From contig NZ_RPOC01000005.1 of the NCBI RefSeq assembly GCF_003946915.1, positions 1 to 64,000 of the forward strand: a DNA stretch of 64,000 nucleotides. The letters are read 5' to 3'. Positions 52,701-61,521 of the stretch are shown here, in pieces. The notes beneath the pieces are model-generated. The model was not told the DNA's origin and did not search any database. It worked only from the letters and a program-made list of their open reading frames with translations. The position numbers were made by a program, and so were the translations under genes. Position 1 is the first letter of the stretch, and every line of letters starts with the position of its first letter. The DNA is from Flavobacterium ustbae. Its GTDB lineage: Bacteria > Bacteroidota > Bacteroidia > Flavobacteriales > Flavobacteriaceae.

Positions 52701-55700
52701 GGACCCTTACCAGCACATCAGGAAATCCTGCAGCCGTCAGCATAACTCAATCTCCTGCTGACAGCTATATTGCCAATGCAACTGTGGTTCCAGGAAACAG
52801 CTATGTCTTTACTTACACAACTGCTTCAACTACTTTCCCTGACGGGTCTGTCTGCAATGGATCATCAGATTCTGTTAATGTCGAAATCTTCAGCGGGGCG
52901 AGCATACCGCCCGATGCAGGTCCCGACCAGACATTGTGTATTTCTGATGTCGGCGGAGTCGCTGCTTTGCAGGGAAATGCTCCGCCGCCTGATGTTTCGG
53001 TTTCTGAATGGCGTTTTGCATTTCAGCCTCCCGGAAGCGTCGCAGTAATAGACAATCCCTCTGCTGCTTCAACAACCGTTTCGAACTTAACAGTTCCCGG
53101 CTTATATATTTTGGAATGGGTTTTTGAAAGCCCGTCATGCAGAACATTGTCAGATATTGTAAGAATAGTAATGAATGCGGCGCCTAGTGCCGCAAATGCT
53201 GGATCAGATGATGCTGCAGCCTGCCAAACTACTTATCAGACAGCTGCTGTGCCTCCAGCTGTCGGCATTGGAACTTGGTCGATCACCAGTCAGCCTCCAG
53301 GAGCTGCAGCAGTAATAGACAGCCCTAACAGCCCAGCGACAACGCTTTCAAATGTTACGGTTTTGGGAACATATACACTGACATGGACAGTTTCAAATGG
53401 ACCTTTTACCAGCCCATCATTATGTCAGCCCTCATCAGACACTGTTAATATCACCTTCAATGACGATCCTCCAACCGCAGCAAGCGCTGGGCCTGATCAG
53501 GAGTTATGTGATGCCGCTTCAGTGACTATGGCAGCTAATGCTCCAGTCATTGGCACAGGAACATGGGCTCAAATTTCCGGGCCGGCAGCGACAATAGCAT
53601 CGCCAAACAATCCAAATTCATTAATTTTAGGATTAGTGGCGGGCACTTATGAATTCAGCTGGACAATTGCAACAACAGGATGCTCCTCTGAAGATACAGT
53701 AATCATTACTATTTACGATTTGCCATCAACTGCAGATGCAGGACCAAACCAAATAATTCCGCAATTTTCTCCCGTAAACCTCAATGCAGCCGCTCCCGCG
53801 GCTGGCACAGGAGTTTGGACTCAGGTTTCAGGACCGAGTATTGTAGGATTTACAGATGCATCATCTGAAACAACAGCTGTTACTGGAACAGTTGCTGGAA
53901 ATTATGTGCTGCAATGGACTGTAAGCAATGGCAATTGCGCAGCTTCTTCAGATACTATGAATCTGACAATTCTTTCAGTTGCCGATCTAGAGCTGGCAAA
54001 ATCAGTTGTTCCTGTCAGCGGAAGTTCTGGAGATACAGCCACCTTCAATATTCAGGTATTTAATAACAACTCCTCAGGCGGAACTGTGACTGCAACAGGG
54101 GTTTCTGTAAGAGACTATATCCCATCGGGATATACAATTGTGCCAGGTTCAGTTAATTTTGCGGGACAGTATAATATTGGCGACAATACTGTTACCTGGA
54201 GCAGCCTTGCGATTCCTGCTGGCAGCAGAATCACCCTTTCATTTCAGGCTGTAATCAAATCGGCAGGATCTTACTTAAATAGTGCAGAAATTATTGCTTC
54301 TAATCAATTTGACCCGGACAGCACGCCTAATAATAATATTCTCACAGAAGATGATCAGGATGATGCTGCTATTACACTGGATCTGGCTGATTTATCTCTT
54401 CAAAAAACAGTTTCGCCAGCCGCTGTAAGCATAAATGACAACGTGATATTTACAATCAGAGTTACCAACAGCGGGCCGAATAATGCTTCAGAAATTACTG
54501 TTTCAGACCACCTTCCTCCAGGATATGCCTACGTAAGCGATAATGGAGCAGGAAAATATAACAATGCTACAGGCATCTGGAATGTCGGCAGTTTAAATAA
54601 TGGAAACGCTCTAACATTACAGATTACCGCTAAAGTCAACACTGCTTCTGCAGCCAATTATATCAATACCGCCGAAATACAGACAGCAAAACAAAAAGAT
54701 CCAGACAGTACACCCGGCAATGGCCTTCCAGAAGACGATATTGCCAGTGCCAATGTTGTCCTGAATTCAGCCGACTTGGAACTTGCAAAAACGGTAACTC
54801 CTGCTTCTGCAGCAGCAGGACAGCAGGTAGATTTTACAATAAATGTTGTAAATATAGGGCCTGGAAATGCAACAGGAGTGAATGTGCAGGATATTGTTCC
54901 TGCTGGTTATACTTTGGTGCCCGGTTCGGTGTCAAACGGAGGAACCTATCAAGCCGCAAATTCCTCAATTAACTGGGAGAATTTGGTTCTAAGCAGCGGC
55001 GCCAATTTAAATCTAAGCTTCAGCGCCGTGGTAAATCCTATAGGTAGCTATCTAAATACAGCTCAGATAACGGCAAGCGATCTGCCCGATCCTGACAGTA
55101 CTCCAAATAACAGTATTCCAACTGAAGACGATCAGGACGATGCCGAAATTACCTTTATCGGACCTTCTGCCGACTTATCTTTAGTAAAAAATGTCGTTGC
55201 AGGAAATACGAGTCCTATAGCAGGAAGCCAGGTATCATTTGAGCTTATTATCAAAAATGATGGCCCTGATAATGCTGCAGGAGTCCAAGTAGCCGATTTG
55301 CTCCCTTCAGGCTTTCAGTACATAAATTATAGTTCCTCCGCTGGTTTGTATGACAGTGCTTCGGGAATTTGGAGCGTAGGCACAGTTGATGCCGGCGTTT
55401 CAGAATCACTTATCTTGGATGTTAAAGTACTGCCAGCTGGGAATTATTTGAATACAGCCCAAGTAACAGCAAGTAATCTTCCTGATCCTGACAGCACACC
55501 AAACAATGATGACGGAGATCAGAGCGAAGACGATGAAGATAACGCTGCTGTAGTGCCTGTTCCGCCATCAGCAGATCTATCATTGACTAAAACCGTGAGC
55601 AGCACAACTCCTTTAGCGGGCTCAACAGTAACTTTTACTATTATTGCAACAAACAGCGGTCCGCAGGATGCTGCACAGGTTCAGGTGACCGATTTGCTGC

Positions 55701-58700
55701 CAGCTGGCTACACTTTCAGCAGTTTTAATGCAACAAGCGGAACTTATGACAGCACAACCGGACTTTGGACATTGGATATACTCGAAAGCAGCGAGTCTGA
55801 AACCCTACAGATTAACGCAATAGTAAATGCCACCGGAAATTACACAAACACTGTCGAAGTAACCAGCAGTGACACACCAGACCCTGATTCGACCCCAAAC
55901 AACGGAGTAACGTCAGAAGATGATTATGCTGAGGCCAGCACCACTCCTATTCCGCTTTCATCCGATTTATCATTAACTAAAACAGTCAATAACACCACTC
56001 CATTAGTTGGTTCTAGAGTTACTTTTGAAATTGCCGTAACCAACAATGGCCCTCAGAATAATCCGGGAGTTCTGGTAACAGATTTATTGCCTTCAGGATA
56101 TACGTACAGCGAATATAATGCTTCAACTGGAATTTATAATCCTGTGACTGGGGTATGGAATATCGGTATTATCCCTAATGGAAAAACGGAAGCTCTTCAA
56201 ATAATAGCAACCGTAAACGCAACAGGGGATTATTTAAATATAGCTGAAATAACAGCAGCCGATCTTCCTGACCCAAATTCTACACCAAACAACGGAGTGA
56301 CGACAGAAGACGATTATGCTACCGCAGCCGTAACGCCAGTTCCGCTTTCATCCGATTTATCATTGACTAAAAAAGTAGACAATCCAACTCCGTTTGTAGG
56401 TTCTCAGGTAACTTTCGAAATTGTTATCACCAATAACGGGCCGCAAGACAATACAAATGTTGAATTGACAGATTTACTGCCTTCTGGATACACCTACAAC
56501 AGTTTTACGATTTCAACAGGAACTTACGACCCTGTAACGGGAGTTTGGTCACTTGCCAATATCGTTAATCAAAAATCTGAAACTTTACAGCTTACAGCAA
56601 CTGTAAACGCGACAGGAGATTATTTGAATATTGCCGAAATAACAGCCGCTGATCTTACAGACCCGAATTCTACTCCAAATAACGGAGTTGCCACCGAAGA
56701 TGATTATGCAACTGCTATAACAGCGCCAACATTGCAATATGCCGATTTATCTTTAACCAAAACCGTTAATAATGCAACACCGATTGTGGGTTCTGTAGTT
56801 ACTTTTGAAGTTGTGGTAACTCATAATGGCCCGCAAGATACAGCTGGAGTAACCGTAACCGATTTACTGCCTTCTGGCTACACCTACTCCAACTTTACGA
56901 TTTCAACTGGAACATACAATCCGACCACAGGAGTTTGGGCTGTAGGGAATTTAGAAAATGGAAAATCAGAAACACTGCAAATTCTAGCAACGGTAAACGC
57001 AAGTGGAGATTATCTGAATGTGGCAGAAGTGACCGCCAGCAATCTTCCTGACCCGAATTCTACTCCAAATAACGGAATTACGACAGAGAATGATTACGCA
57101 TCGGTTTCAACCACTCCAATAGCACAATCTTCAGATCTTTCTTTAACTAAAACAGTAAACAATGCAACTCCTTTAGTTGGATCGATTGTTAATTTTGAAA
57201 TTGTAGTTACAAATAATGGCCCAAATGATAATACTGGACTTGCGGTAACCGATTTACTGCCGTCTGGATATACTTTTTCGTCATTTACCACTTCAAAAGG
57301 AACTTATGATCCTATAACGGGAGTATGGACAATAGGCAATTTATTAAATGCAAATTCAGAAACTTTACAGATTTCAGCAATTGTAAATGCTTCTGGAGAT
57401 TATTTGAATACTGCCGAAGTTACAGCAGCCGATCTTCCTGATCCGAATTCTACTCCAAATAACGGAATTACGACAGAGAATGATTATGCATCAGCAACTA
57501 CAGTTCCAAACCAATTATCTGCTGATTTGGCTTTAACAAAAACCGTTAATAATCCAACCCCTTTAACCGGTTCTACAGTTGTTTTTGAAATTATAGTTGA
57601 AAATTACGGGCCTCAAAATACAACAGGTGTAACCGTAACCGACTTACTGCCTTCTGGATATACTTTTAGCAGCTACAATACTTCAAAAGGCAGTTACAAC
57701 CCAGCAACAGGAATTTGGAATATCGGTTCATTTGCTAATGGCGATAACCACGTATTGCAAATTACAGCAGTAGTAAATCCGACAGGAAACTATGAAAATA
57801 TTGCTGAAGTAACGTCTAGCGCCCTGCCAGATCCAAATTCTACAACAGGTAATGGAATTAGTGGTGAAAATGATTATGATGCGGCAACAACCAATCCTTT
57901 AGTTCAATCTGCTGATTTATCATTGACTAAAACAGTCAATAATCCGACGCCTTTAATTGGAACTCCGGTAACTTTTGAAATTATCATTAAAAATGATGGG
58001 CCAGAAAATACTGCTGGTGTAGAAGTTACAGATCTTCTTCCAAATGGCTACACTTTTAGCAGTTTCTCCGCTACAAAAGGAACATACAGCAGTACAACCG
58101 GTAAATGGACAATTGGTTCGTTAATAAGCGGCGATTCTCAAACCTTACAGTTGACCGCTATTGCAAACGGAACAGGAAATTATCTCAATATTGCAGAAGT
58201 AACGGCTAGCACGCTTCCTGATCCTGATTCGACTCCAAATAATGGTGTCACAACTGAGGACGATTACTCGGCTGTGGGAACAGTTCCAGTTGCTTCTCAA
58301 GCCGATTTATCTCTAACGAAAGAATTAGTTGGCGGTAATCTTAGTCCGATTTTTGGCGCCACAGTAACATTTGAAATTACAGTTAAAAATGATGGCCCAC
58401 AAAATGCAACAGGAGTGCAAATACTGGATTTACTGCCAAATGGTTATGATTATTTGGTTTACAGCTCAACCGCTGGAAATTACGCCAATACGTCGGGAAT
58501 ATGGAATATCGGCACTATTCTCGCCGGAGATTCGGAAACCTTATTGGTATCAGCAATTGTAAATCCGACAGGAAATTATCAAAATATAGCAGAAGTATAT
58601 TCTTCAGACCAATCTGATCCAGACAGTACGCCACACAACGGAATTGCAGGCGAAGACGACATGGATTCTGAAACGCTCACTCCTGTTGTGGCTGTTGCCG

Positions 58701-60532
58701 ATCTTTCTTTAGAAAAAGAAGTCGTTAATAATATACTGACACCAGATGTAGGCGCACCGATATCATTCTCTATTACGGTGCGAAATTCGGGTCCGAGCGC
58801 TGCCACAGGCGTAACGATCAAAGATGTTCTGCCTCCAGGATATGATTATATATTCTATAATGCTACTTCTGGAAGTTACAATCAAATTACAGGCGAATGG
58901 ACTCCGGGAATTATTCTTCCTGGAAACAGTCACACATTATTGTTAAATGTATTTGTAAAAACGCCTACAGGTGCTGCAAACGAATATTTAAACATTGCAG
59001 AAATTATGACATCTGACCAGCATGATCCAGACAGTACGCCTGGAAATGGCATATCGACAGAAGACGATTATGACAGTATTGCTGTGACACCAGTAATTGT
59101 TCAGGCAGATTTGTCTATCGAAAAAAGAACACTCAGCGGAAATACTTCTTTTGATGTTGGCGCCAACATTATATTCGAAGTAACCGTTAGCAATGATGGT
59201 CCGGGAAATGCCAGCGGCGTTATGGTAAAAGACCTGCTTCCAAAAGGATTTACCTATCTTACCTATACGGCAACAAGCGGTATTTACAACTTTGTTAACG
59301 GAAACTGGAATACGGGAATTGTAAATGCTGGCGCGACACAGACTCTGCAAGTATACGTTCGTGTAAATCCGCCTTCTGGTCAAAGCGGAGAATACACCAA
59401 TATTACGGAAATCACTGCCAGTAACCTGCCCGATCCAGATTCGACGCCAAACAACGGTGTCACTACAGAAGATGATTATGACAGTCTTACGATAAATGTT
59501 AACGTAGCCGATTTAAGTCTCAACAAAACAGTCAATAATCAAAATGCGAATGTTGGCGAAACGGTTAATTTCACCCTTCAAATTGGCAATGAAGGCCCTG
59601 CAGAAGCAACTGGCGTGAGTATTGAAGATGTAATGCCTGTTGGCTACAAAAACATTTCGAACATCAGCAATGGCGGTATTTTAAGTCTGAGCAGCATCAA
59701 ATGGACTGGCTTAACTGTTCCTATTGGCGGTATCACCCTGACCTACTCAGCAGTTGTCGGAGATCCTCACGGACTGCAACATACCGATTATGTAAACATC
59801 GCGCAAGTTACCGCGAGCAATCAGTTTGATCCTGATTCGACTCCAAATAACGATAAAGGAGACCAGAGTGAAGACGACGAAGATTCGGAATTCATTAATA
59901 TTCCATCAACTGACGTAGCCATCAATAAAACTGTCGACAAAACAGATGTGCCGATGAACAGCGAAGTCACTTTTACTATTACAGCAGATAATTTAGGCAG
60001 TCTCACAGCCACAAATGTTGAAGTTCAAGATGTTCTTCCAAAAGGATATTCATTTGTAGGCGCAACCGTTACATCAGGAAGCTACAATGCTTCAACAGGA
60101 ATTTGGTCCATACCTTCTATTAATCCTGGTTCTGCACAAACTCTAACATTGATTGTAAAAGTGGTAGATTTTAACGACTATGTAAATACCGCTACTTTAA
60201 CCAAACTGGATCAGATCGATACCAATTCTAGCAACAATCAAGACAGCGCCAGCGTAAAAGCAGACTGCTTTAAGATTTATAATGAATTTTCGCCAAACGA
60301 TGACGGACAAAACGATACGTTCTACATTGACTGTATCGAACGTTATCCTGACAATCAGCTCGAAATATTCAACCGCTGGGGTAATTTGGTTTACTATAAA
60401 AAAGGTTACGACAATACGTGGGACGGAAAAGCAGATGGCTCTGCCAAAACACTCCCTGAAGGCACCTATTTCTATATTCTCGATTTAGGCGACGGTTCTA
60501 AAAAAACCTCTGGATGGCTTTATCTAAAATAA
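49745..60532 (+). CDS. giant T9SS-exported adhesin-like repeat protein
   Basis: 3595 residues. Signal peptide 1-31 (LSAANKLAAQ). About 15 Ig/PKD-like repeats of some 90-100 residues (about 31-1412) each start with a variant of DAGPDQ and have a GTW.Q.SGP motif. They are followed by 16 DUF11-like repeats (about 1415-3490) that begin ADLSLTKTV and end DPDSTPNNGVTTEDDY, an acidic, probably calcium-binding end. The last about 80 residues (EFSPNDDGQNDTFYIDCIER to SGWLYLK) are the type B sorting domain used by gliding-motility-associated proteins. It would be a long surface filament for adhesion or motility. The PorP/SprF and OmpA-like genes follow 54 and 11 bp downstream. Confidence 0.93.
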   Translation: MNNSLPIRFFFKKHVLILIVLLSAANKLAAQNCTVNAGVLNVTICETDALVLTGNNPSPIIGNVSWTQISGPAVVIASPNSTSTAVTGYTGGNTYIFRYSATCGDGIAAYQDKVVNVQPITIADAGGNIASCPNTSGNLTISANSPQNAGETGYWEIVGANNAGVAIDFPNLPTSTIALPAASCGVSTLQWVIEGPEFAPGQRCRTTSQITVTNYGGVTPVSAGPDQTLSNCYTTTQSANLSATYGGCGLNGQNGQWTFVSGPNTPAISSPGSNNTQVSNLVQGTYTFRWTVTGPCASGNDTVNIIVPAATQDVTTLPGGDEDIFFCDNTITQVTLAAQTPLYAGETVQWTQISGDSGAVIVSPANPTTLVTNISDSGDPYKFRYTLTNANTGCVFTKDYNIQYNGPTRTIAANNGNDMVGSCDATVFTIPLTVTGTGVNQYRIVAGPDNSPLGPFPTALQNVGNSLTLTLTEPGNYTVEFIRSQNGSLPVGCGYGFDTLNILVSGEPTPSNAGSDVSLPCGDTSTILSGVATEDGMHFWSQLSGPNDAVITDSFAINTQVTGLVPGTYVFQYITKGGGATCGFSVSTVTIYVSGSTLGTTNAGPDQIVCTGSQVPLAATQALSGEIGTWSQISGPSAITFSNINDPNATAEGFAVSTAAYELQWTISYLHPGPSCSAPVSDTVQIITNDRNAPTPSDAGPDACYPNGTTSFNLNGNTTQPQDFGTWTVVPSSGVTIVNPADPNTQVIVTASGTYTFTWSIENRLRLCLPNQSSVTVTIADTPPAADAGPDQEICGSAITMAAAASSGAMGTWTRISGLGGYTISDIHDPNAVFTFTSSGYYIFRWTVNADVCGEAFDDINLTIGIPPHQAVAGPDQNICNNTSVTMAASTYDSFFETGQWSVLTGAPNQPNIVDPANPNTVINGLVAGTYTFRWTITAKSIFLCQGTFDDAVVVVTPAANAGSDQSYCDVTSIQLKGNENSTGTWTLTSTSGNPAAVSITQSPADSYIANATVVPGNSYVFTYTTASTTFPDGSVCNGSSDSVNVEIFSGASIPPDAGPDQTLCISDVGGVAALQGNAPPPDVSVSEWRFAFQPPGSVAVIDNPSAASTTVSNLTVPGLYILEWVFESPSCRTLSDIVRIVMNAAPSAANAGSDDAAACQTTYQTAAVPPAVGIGTWSITSQPPGAAAVIDSPNSPATTLSNVTVLGTYTLTWTVSNGPFTSPSLCQPSSDTVNITFNDDPPTAASAGPDQELCDAASVTMAANAPVIGTGTWAQISGPAATIASPNNPNSLILGLVAGTYEFSWTIATTGCSSEDTVIITIYDLPSTADAGPNQIIPQFSPVNLNAAAPAAGTGVWTQVSGPSIVGFTDASSETTAVTGTVAGNYVLQWTVSNGNCAASSDTMNLTILSVADLELAKSVVPVSGSSGDTATFNIQVFNNNSSGGTVTATGVSVRDYIPSGYTIVPGSVNFAGQYNIGDNTVTWSSLAIPAGSRITLSFQAVIKSAGSYLNSAEIIASNQFDPDSTPNNNILTEDDQDDAAITLDLADLSLQKTVSPAAVSINDNVIFTIRVTNSGPNNASEITVSDHLPPGYAYVSDNGAGKYNNATGIWNVGSLNNGNALTLQITAKVNTASAANYINTAEIQTAKQKDPDSTPGNGLPEDDIASANVVLNSADLELAKTVTPASAAAGQQVDFTINVVNIGPGNATGVNVQDIVPAGYTLVPGSVSNGGTYQAANSSINWENLVLSSGANLNLSFSAVVNPIGSYLNTAQITASDLPDPDSTPNNSIPTEDDQDDAEITFIGPSADLSLVKNVVAGNTSPIAGSQVSFELIIKNDGPDNAAGVQVADLLPSGFQYINYSSSAGLYDSASGIWSVGTVDAGVSESLILDVKVLPAGNYLNTAQVTASNLPDPDSTPNNDDGDQSEDDEDNAAVVPVPPSADLSLTKTVSSTTPLAGSTVTFTIIATNSGPQDAAQVQVTDLLPAGYTFSSFNATSGTYDSTTGLWTLDILESSESETLQINAIVNATGNYTNTVEVTSSDTPDPDSTPNNGVTSEDDYAEASTTPIPLSSDLSLTKTVNNTTPLVGSRVTFEIAVTNNGPQNNPGVLVTDLLPSGYTYSEYNASTGIYNPVTGVWNIGIIPNGKTEALQIIATVNATGDYLNIAEITAADLPDPNSTPNNGVTTEDDYATAAVTPVPLSSDLSLTKKVDNPTPFVGSQVTFEIVITNNGPQDNTNVELTDLLPSGYTYNSFTISTGTYDPVTGVWSLANIVNQKSETLQLTATVNATGDYLNIAEITAADLTDPNSTPNNGVATEDDYATAITAPTLQYADLSLTKTVNNATPIVGSVVTFEVVVTHNGPQDTAGVTVTDLLPSGYTYSNFTISTGTYNPTTGVWAVGNLENGKSETLQILATVNASGDYLNVAEVTASNLPDPNSTPNNGITTENDYASVSTTPIAQSSDLSLTKTVNNATPLVGSIVNFEIVVTNNGPNDNTGLAVTDLLPSGYTFSSFTTSKGTYDPITGVWTIGNLLNANSETLQISAIVNASGDYLNTAEVTAADLPDPNSTPNNGITTENDYASATTVPNQLSADLALTKTVNNPTPLTGSTVVFEIIVENYGPQNTTGVTVTDLLPSGYTFSSYNTSKGSYNPATGIWNIGSFANGDNHVLQITAVVNPTGNYENIAEVTSSALPDPNSTTGNGISGENDYDAATTNPLVQSADLSLTKTVNNPTPLIGTPVTFEIIIKNDGPENTAGVEVTDLLPNGYTFSSFSATKGTYSSTTGKWTIGSLISGDSQTLQLTAIANGTGNYLNIAEVTASTLPDPDSTPNNGVTTEDDYSAVGTVPVASQADLSLTKELVGGNLSPIFGATVTFEITVKNDGPQNATGVQILDLLPNGYDYLVYSSTAGNYANTSGIWNIGTILAGDSETLLVSAIVNPTGNYQNIAEVYSSDQSDPDSTPHNGIAGEDDMDSETLTPVVAVADLSLEKEVVNNILTPDVGAPISFSITVRNSGPSAATGVTIKDVLPPGYDYIFYNATSGSYNQITGEWTPGIILPGNSHTLLLNVFVKTPTGAANEYLNIAEIMTSDQHDPDSTPGNGISTEDDYDSIAVTPVIVQADLSIEKRTLSGNTSFDVGANIIFEVTVSNDGPGNASGVMVKDLLPKGFTYLTYTATSGIYNFVNGNWNTGIVNAGATQTLQVYVRVNPPSGQSGEYTNITEITASNLPDPDSTPNNGVTTEDDYDSLTINVNVADLSLNKTVNNQNANVGETVNFTLQIGNEGPAEATGVSIEDVMPVGYKNISNISNGGILSLSSIKWTGLTVPIGGITLTYSAVVGDPHGLQHTDYVNIAQVTASNQFDPDSTPNNDKGDQSEDDEDSEFINIPSTDVAINKTVDKTDVPMNSEVTFTITADNLGSLTATNVEVQDVLPKGYSFVGATVTSGSYNASTGIWSIPSINPGSAQTLTLIVKVVDFNDYVNTATLTKLDQIDTNSSNNQDSASVKADCFKIYNEFSPNDDGQNDTFYIDCIERYPDNQLEIFNRWGNLVYYKKGYDNTWDGKADGSAKTLPEGTYFYILDLGDGSKKTSGWLYLK
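55571..58690 (+). repeat. seven-unit 390-bp tandem repeat inside the adhesin gene
   Basis: The codon that opens each DUF11-type unit falls at 55571, 55961, 56351, 56741, 57131, 57521, 57911 and 58301: seven successive spacings of exactly 390 bp (130 codons). Units share long identical stretches such as GATTTACTGCCTTCTGGATA. Units before and after have other lengths. The regular spacing suggests recent tandem duplication or ongoing homogenisation. Confidence 0.9.
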
Positions 60533-60586
60533 AACAGCAGGGCACTACAAATTAAGAAATAGGATTAACCAAAATTCAAATTGGCT

Positions 60587-61510
60587 ATGATTAAAAATAT
60601 AAAAAAGGTTTTCGCCATCATCACATTGCTTTCGGTTTCGGGAGCAATGGCACAGCAAGATCCGCAGTACACGCAGTATATGTATAATACCATGACCGTA
60701 AACTCAGCTTATGCCGGTTCATTAGGCCATTTAACCGTTACCGGACTTATAAGAACGCAGTGGGTCGGAATTGAAGGCGCGCCAGACACGCAGAGCTTTT
60801 CATTAGACACTCCAGTCGCCAAAAATCTGGGGTTAGGAATTTCGATCGTCAATGAAGAAATTGGCCCTTCAGAAGAACAATATCTCGACGCCAACTTCTC
60901 TTATACGATTCAATCGGGAGAAACGCACAAACTTTCTTTTGGTATTAAAGGAGGCGGACGCGTCATCAATATTGACTGGACAAAAGGAAGTTACAGAGAC
61001 CCAGATGCCGAGTTTAGAGAAAATATAACCAATAAATTTCTTCCTGTTGTTGGTGCCGGATTATACTGGCATGGAGAAAGAGATTATATCGGACTTTCGG
61101 TTCCTAATTTCATGACCAGGGAACGCTATACCTATGATGATATCAGTGATGATCTTGTTAACCAAAGAATACATGTTTATCTGATTGGAGGAATTGTTTT
61201 TGATCTTTCGGCGCATACCAAATTCAAACCGGCGGTTTTGTTTAAATATGTTTCCGGAGCGCCAATAATTGCCGATTTCTCTGCCAATTTCATGTTTAAT
61301 AATGCTTTTACGCTTGGTGCTTCTTATCGAACTTCAGATTCGGTAAGTGCTTTGGCAGGAATACAGATTTTGCCCATGTTTATGGTTGGATATTCTTATG
61401 ATTACACCACGACACAGCTGAATAACTACAACAGCGGAACCCACGAAATCGTGCTTCGTTTTGAATTGGTTAACCGCAAAAAAGGACTAAAATCACCAAG
61501 ATTCTTTTAA
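60587..61510 (+). CDS. PorP/SprF-family T9SS membrane protein
   Basis: 307 residues from the ATG at 60587; a TTG two codons earlier is unlikely. Signal peptide 1-21 (GAMAQ) followed directly by QQDPQYTQYMYNTMTVNSAYAGS, the hallmark N-terminus of PorP/SprF proteins. The rest is an outer-membrane barrel of about 14 strands (VTGLIRTQWVGIEGAPDTQS, ALAGIQILPMFMVGYSYDYT) ending with LRFELVNRKK. Such proteins are needed for secretion or surface attachment of the type B adhesin encoded just upstream. The gene lies 54 bp after the adhesin and 11 bp before the OmpA-like gene. Confidence 0.93.
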   Translation: MIKNIKKVFAIITLLSVSGAMAQQDPQYTQYMYNTMTVNSAYAGSLGHLTVTGLIRTQWVGIEGAPDTQSFSLDTPVAKNLGLGISIVNEEIGPSEEQYLDANFSYTIQSGETHKLSFGIKGGGRVINIDWTKGSYRDPDAEFRENITNKFLPVVGAGLYWHGERDYIGLSVPNFMTRERYTYDDISDDLVNQRIHVYLIGGIVFDLSAHTKFKPAVLFKYVSGAPIIADFSANFMFNNAFTLGASYRTSDSVSALAGIQILPMFMVGYSYDYTTTQLNNYNSGTHEIVLRFELVNRKKGLKSPRFF

Positions 61511-61521
61511 TACGACCGTCT

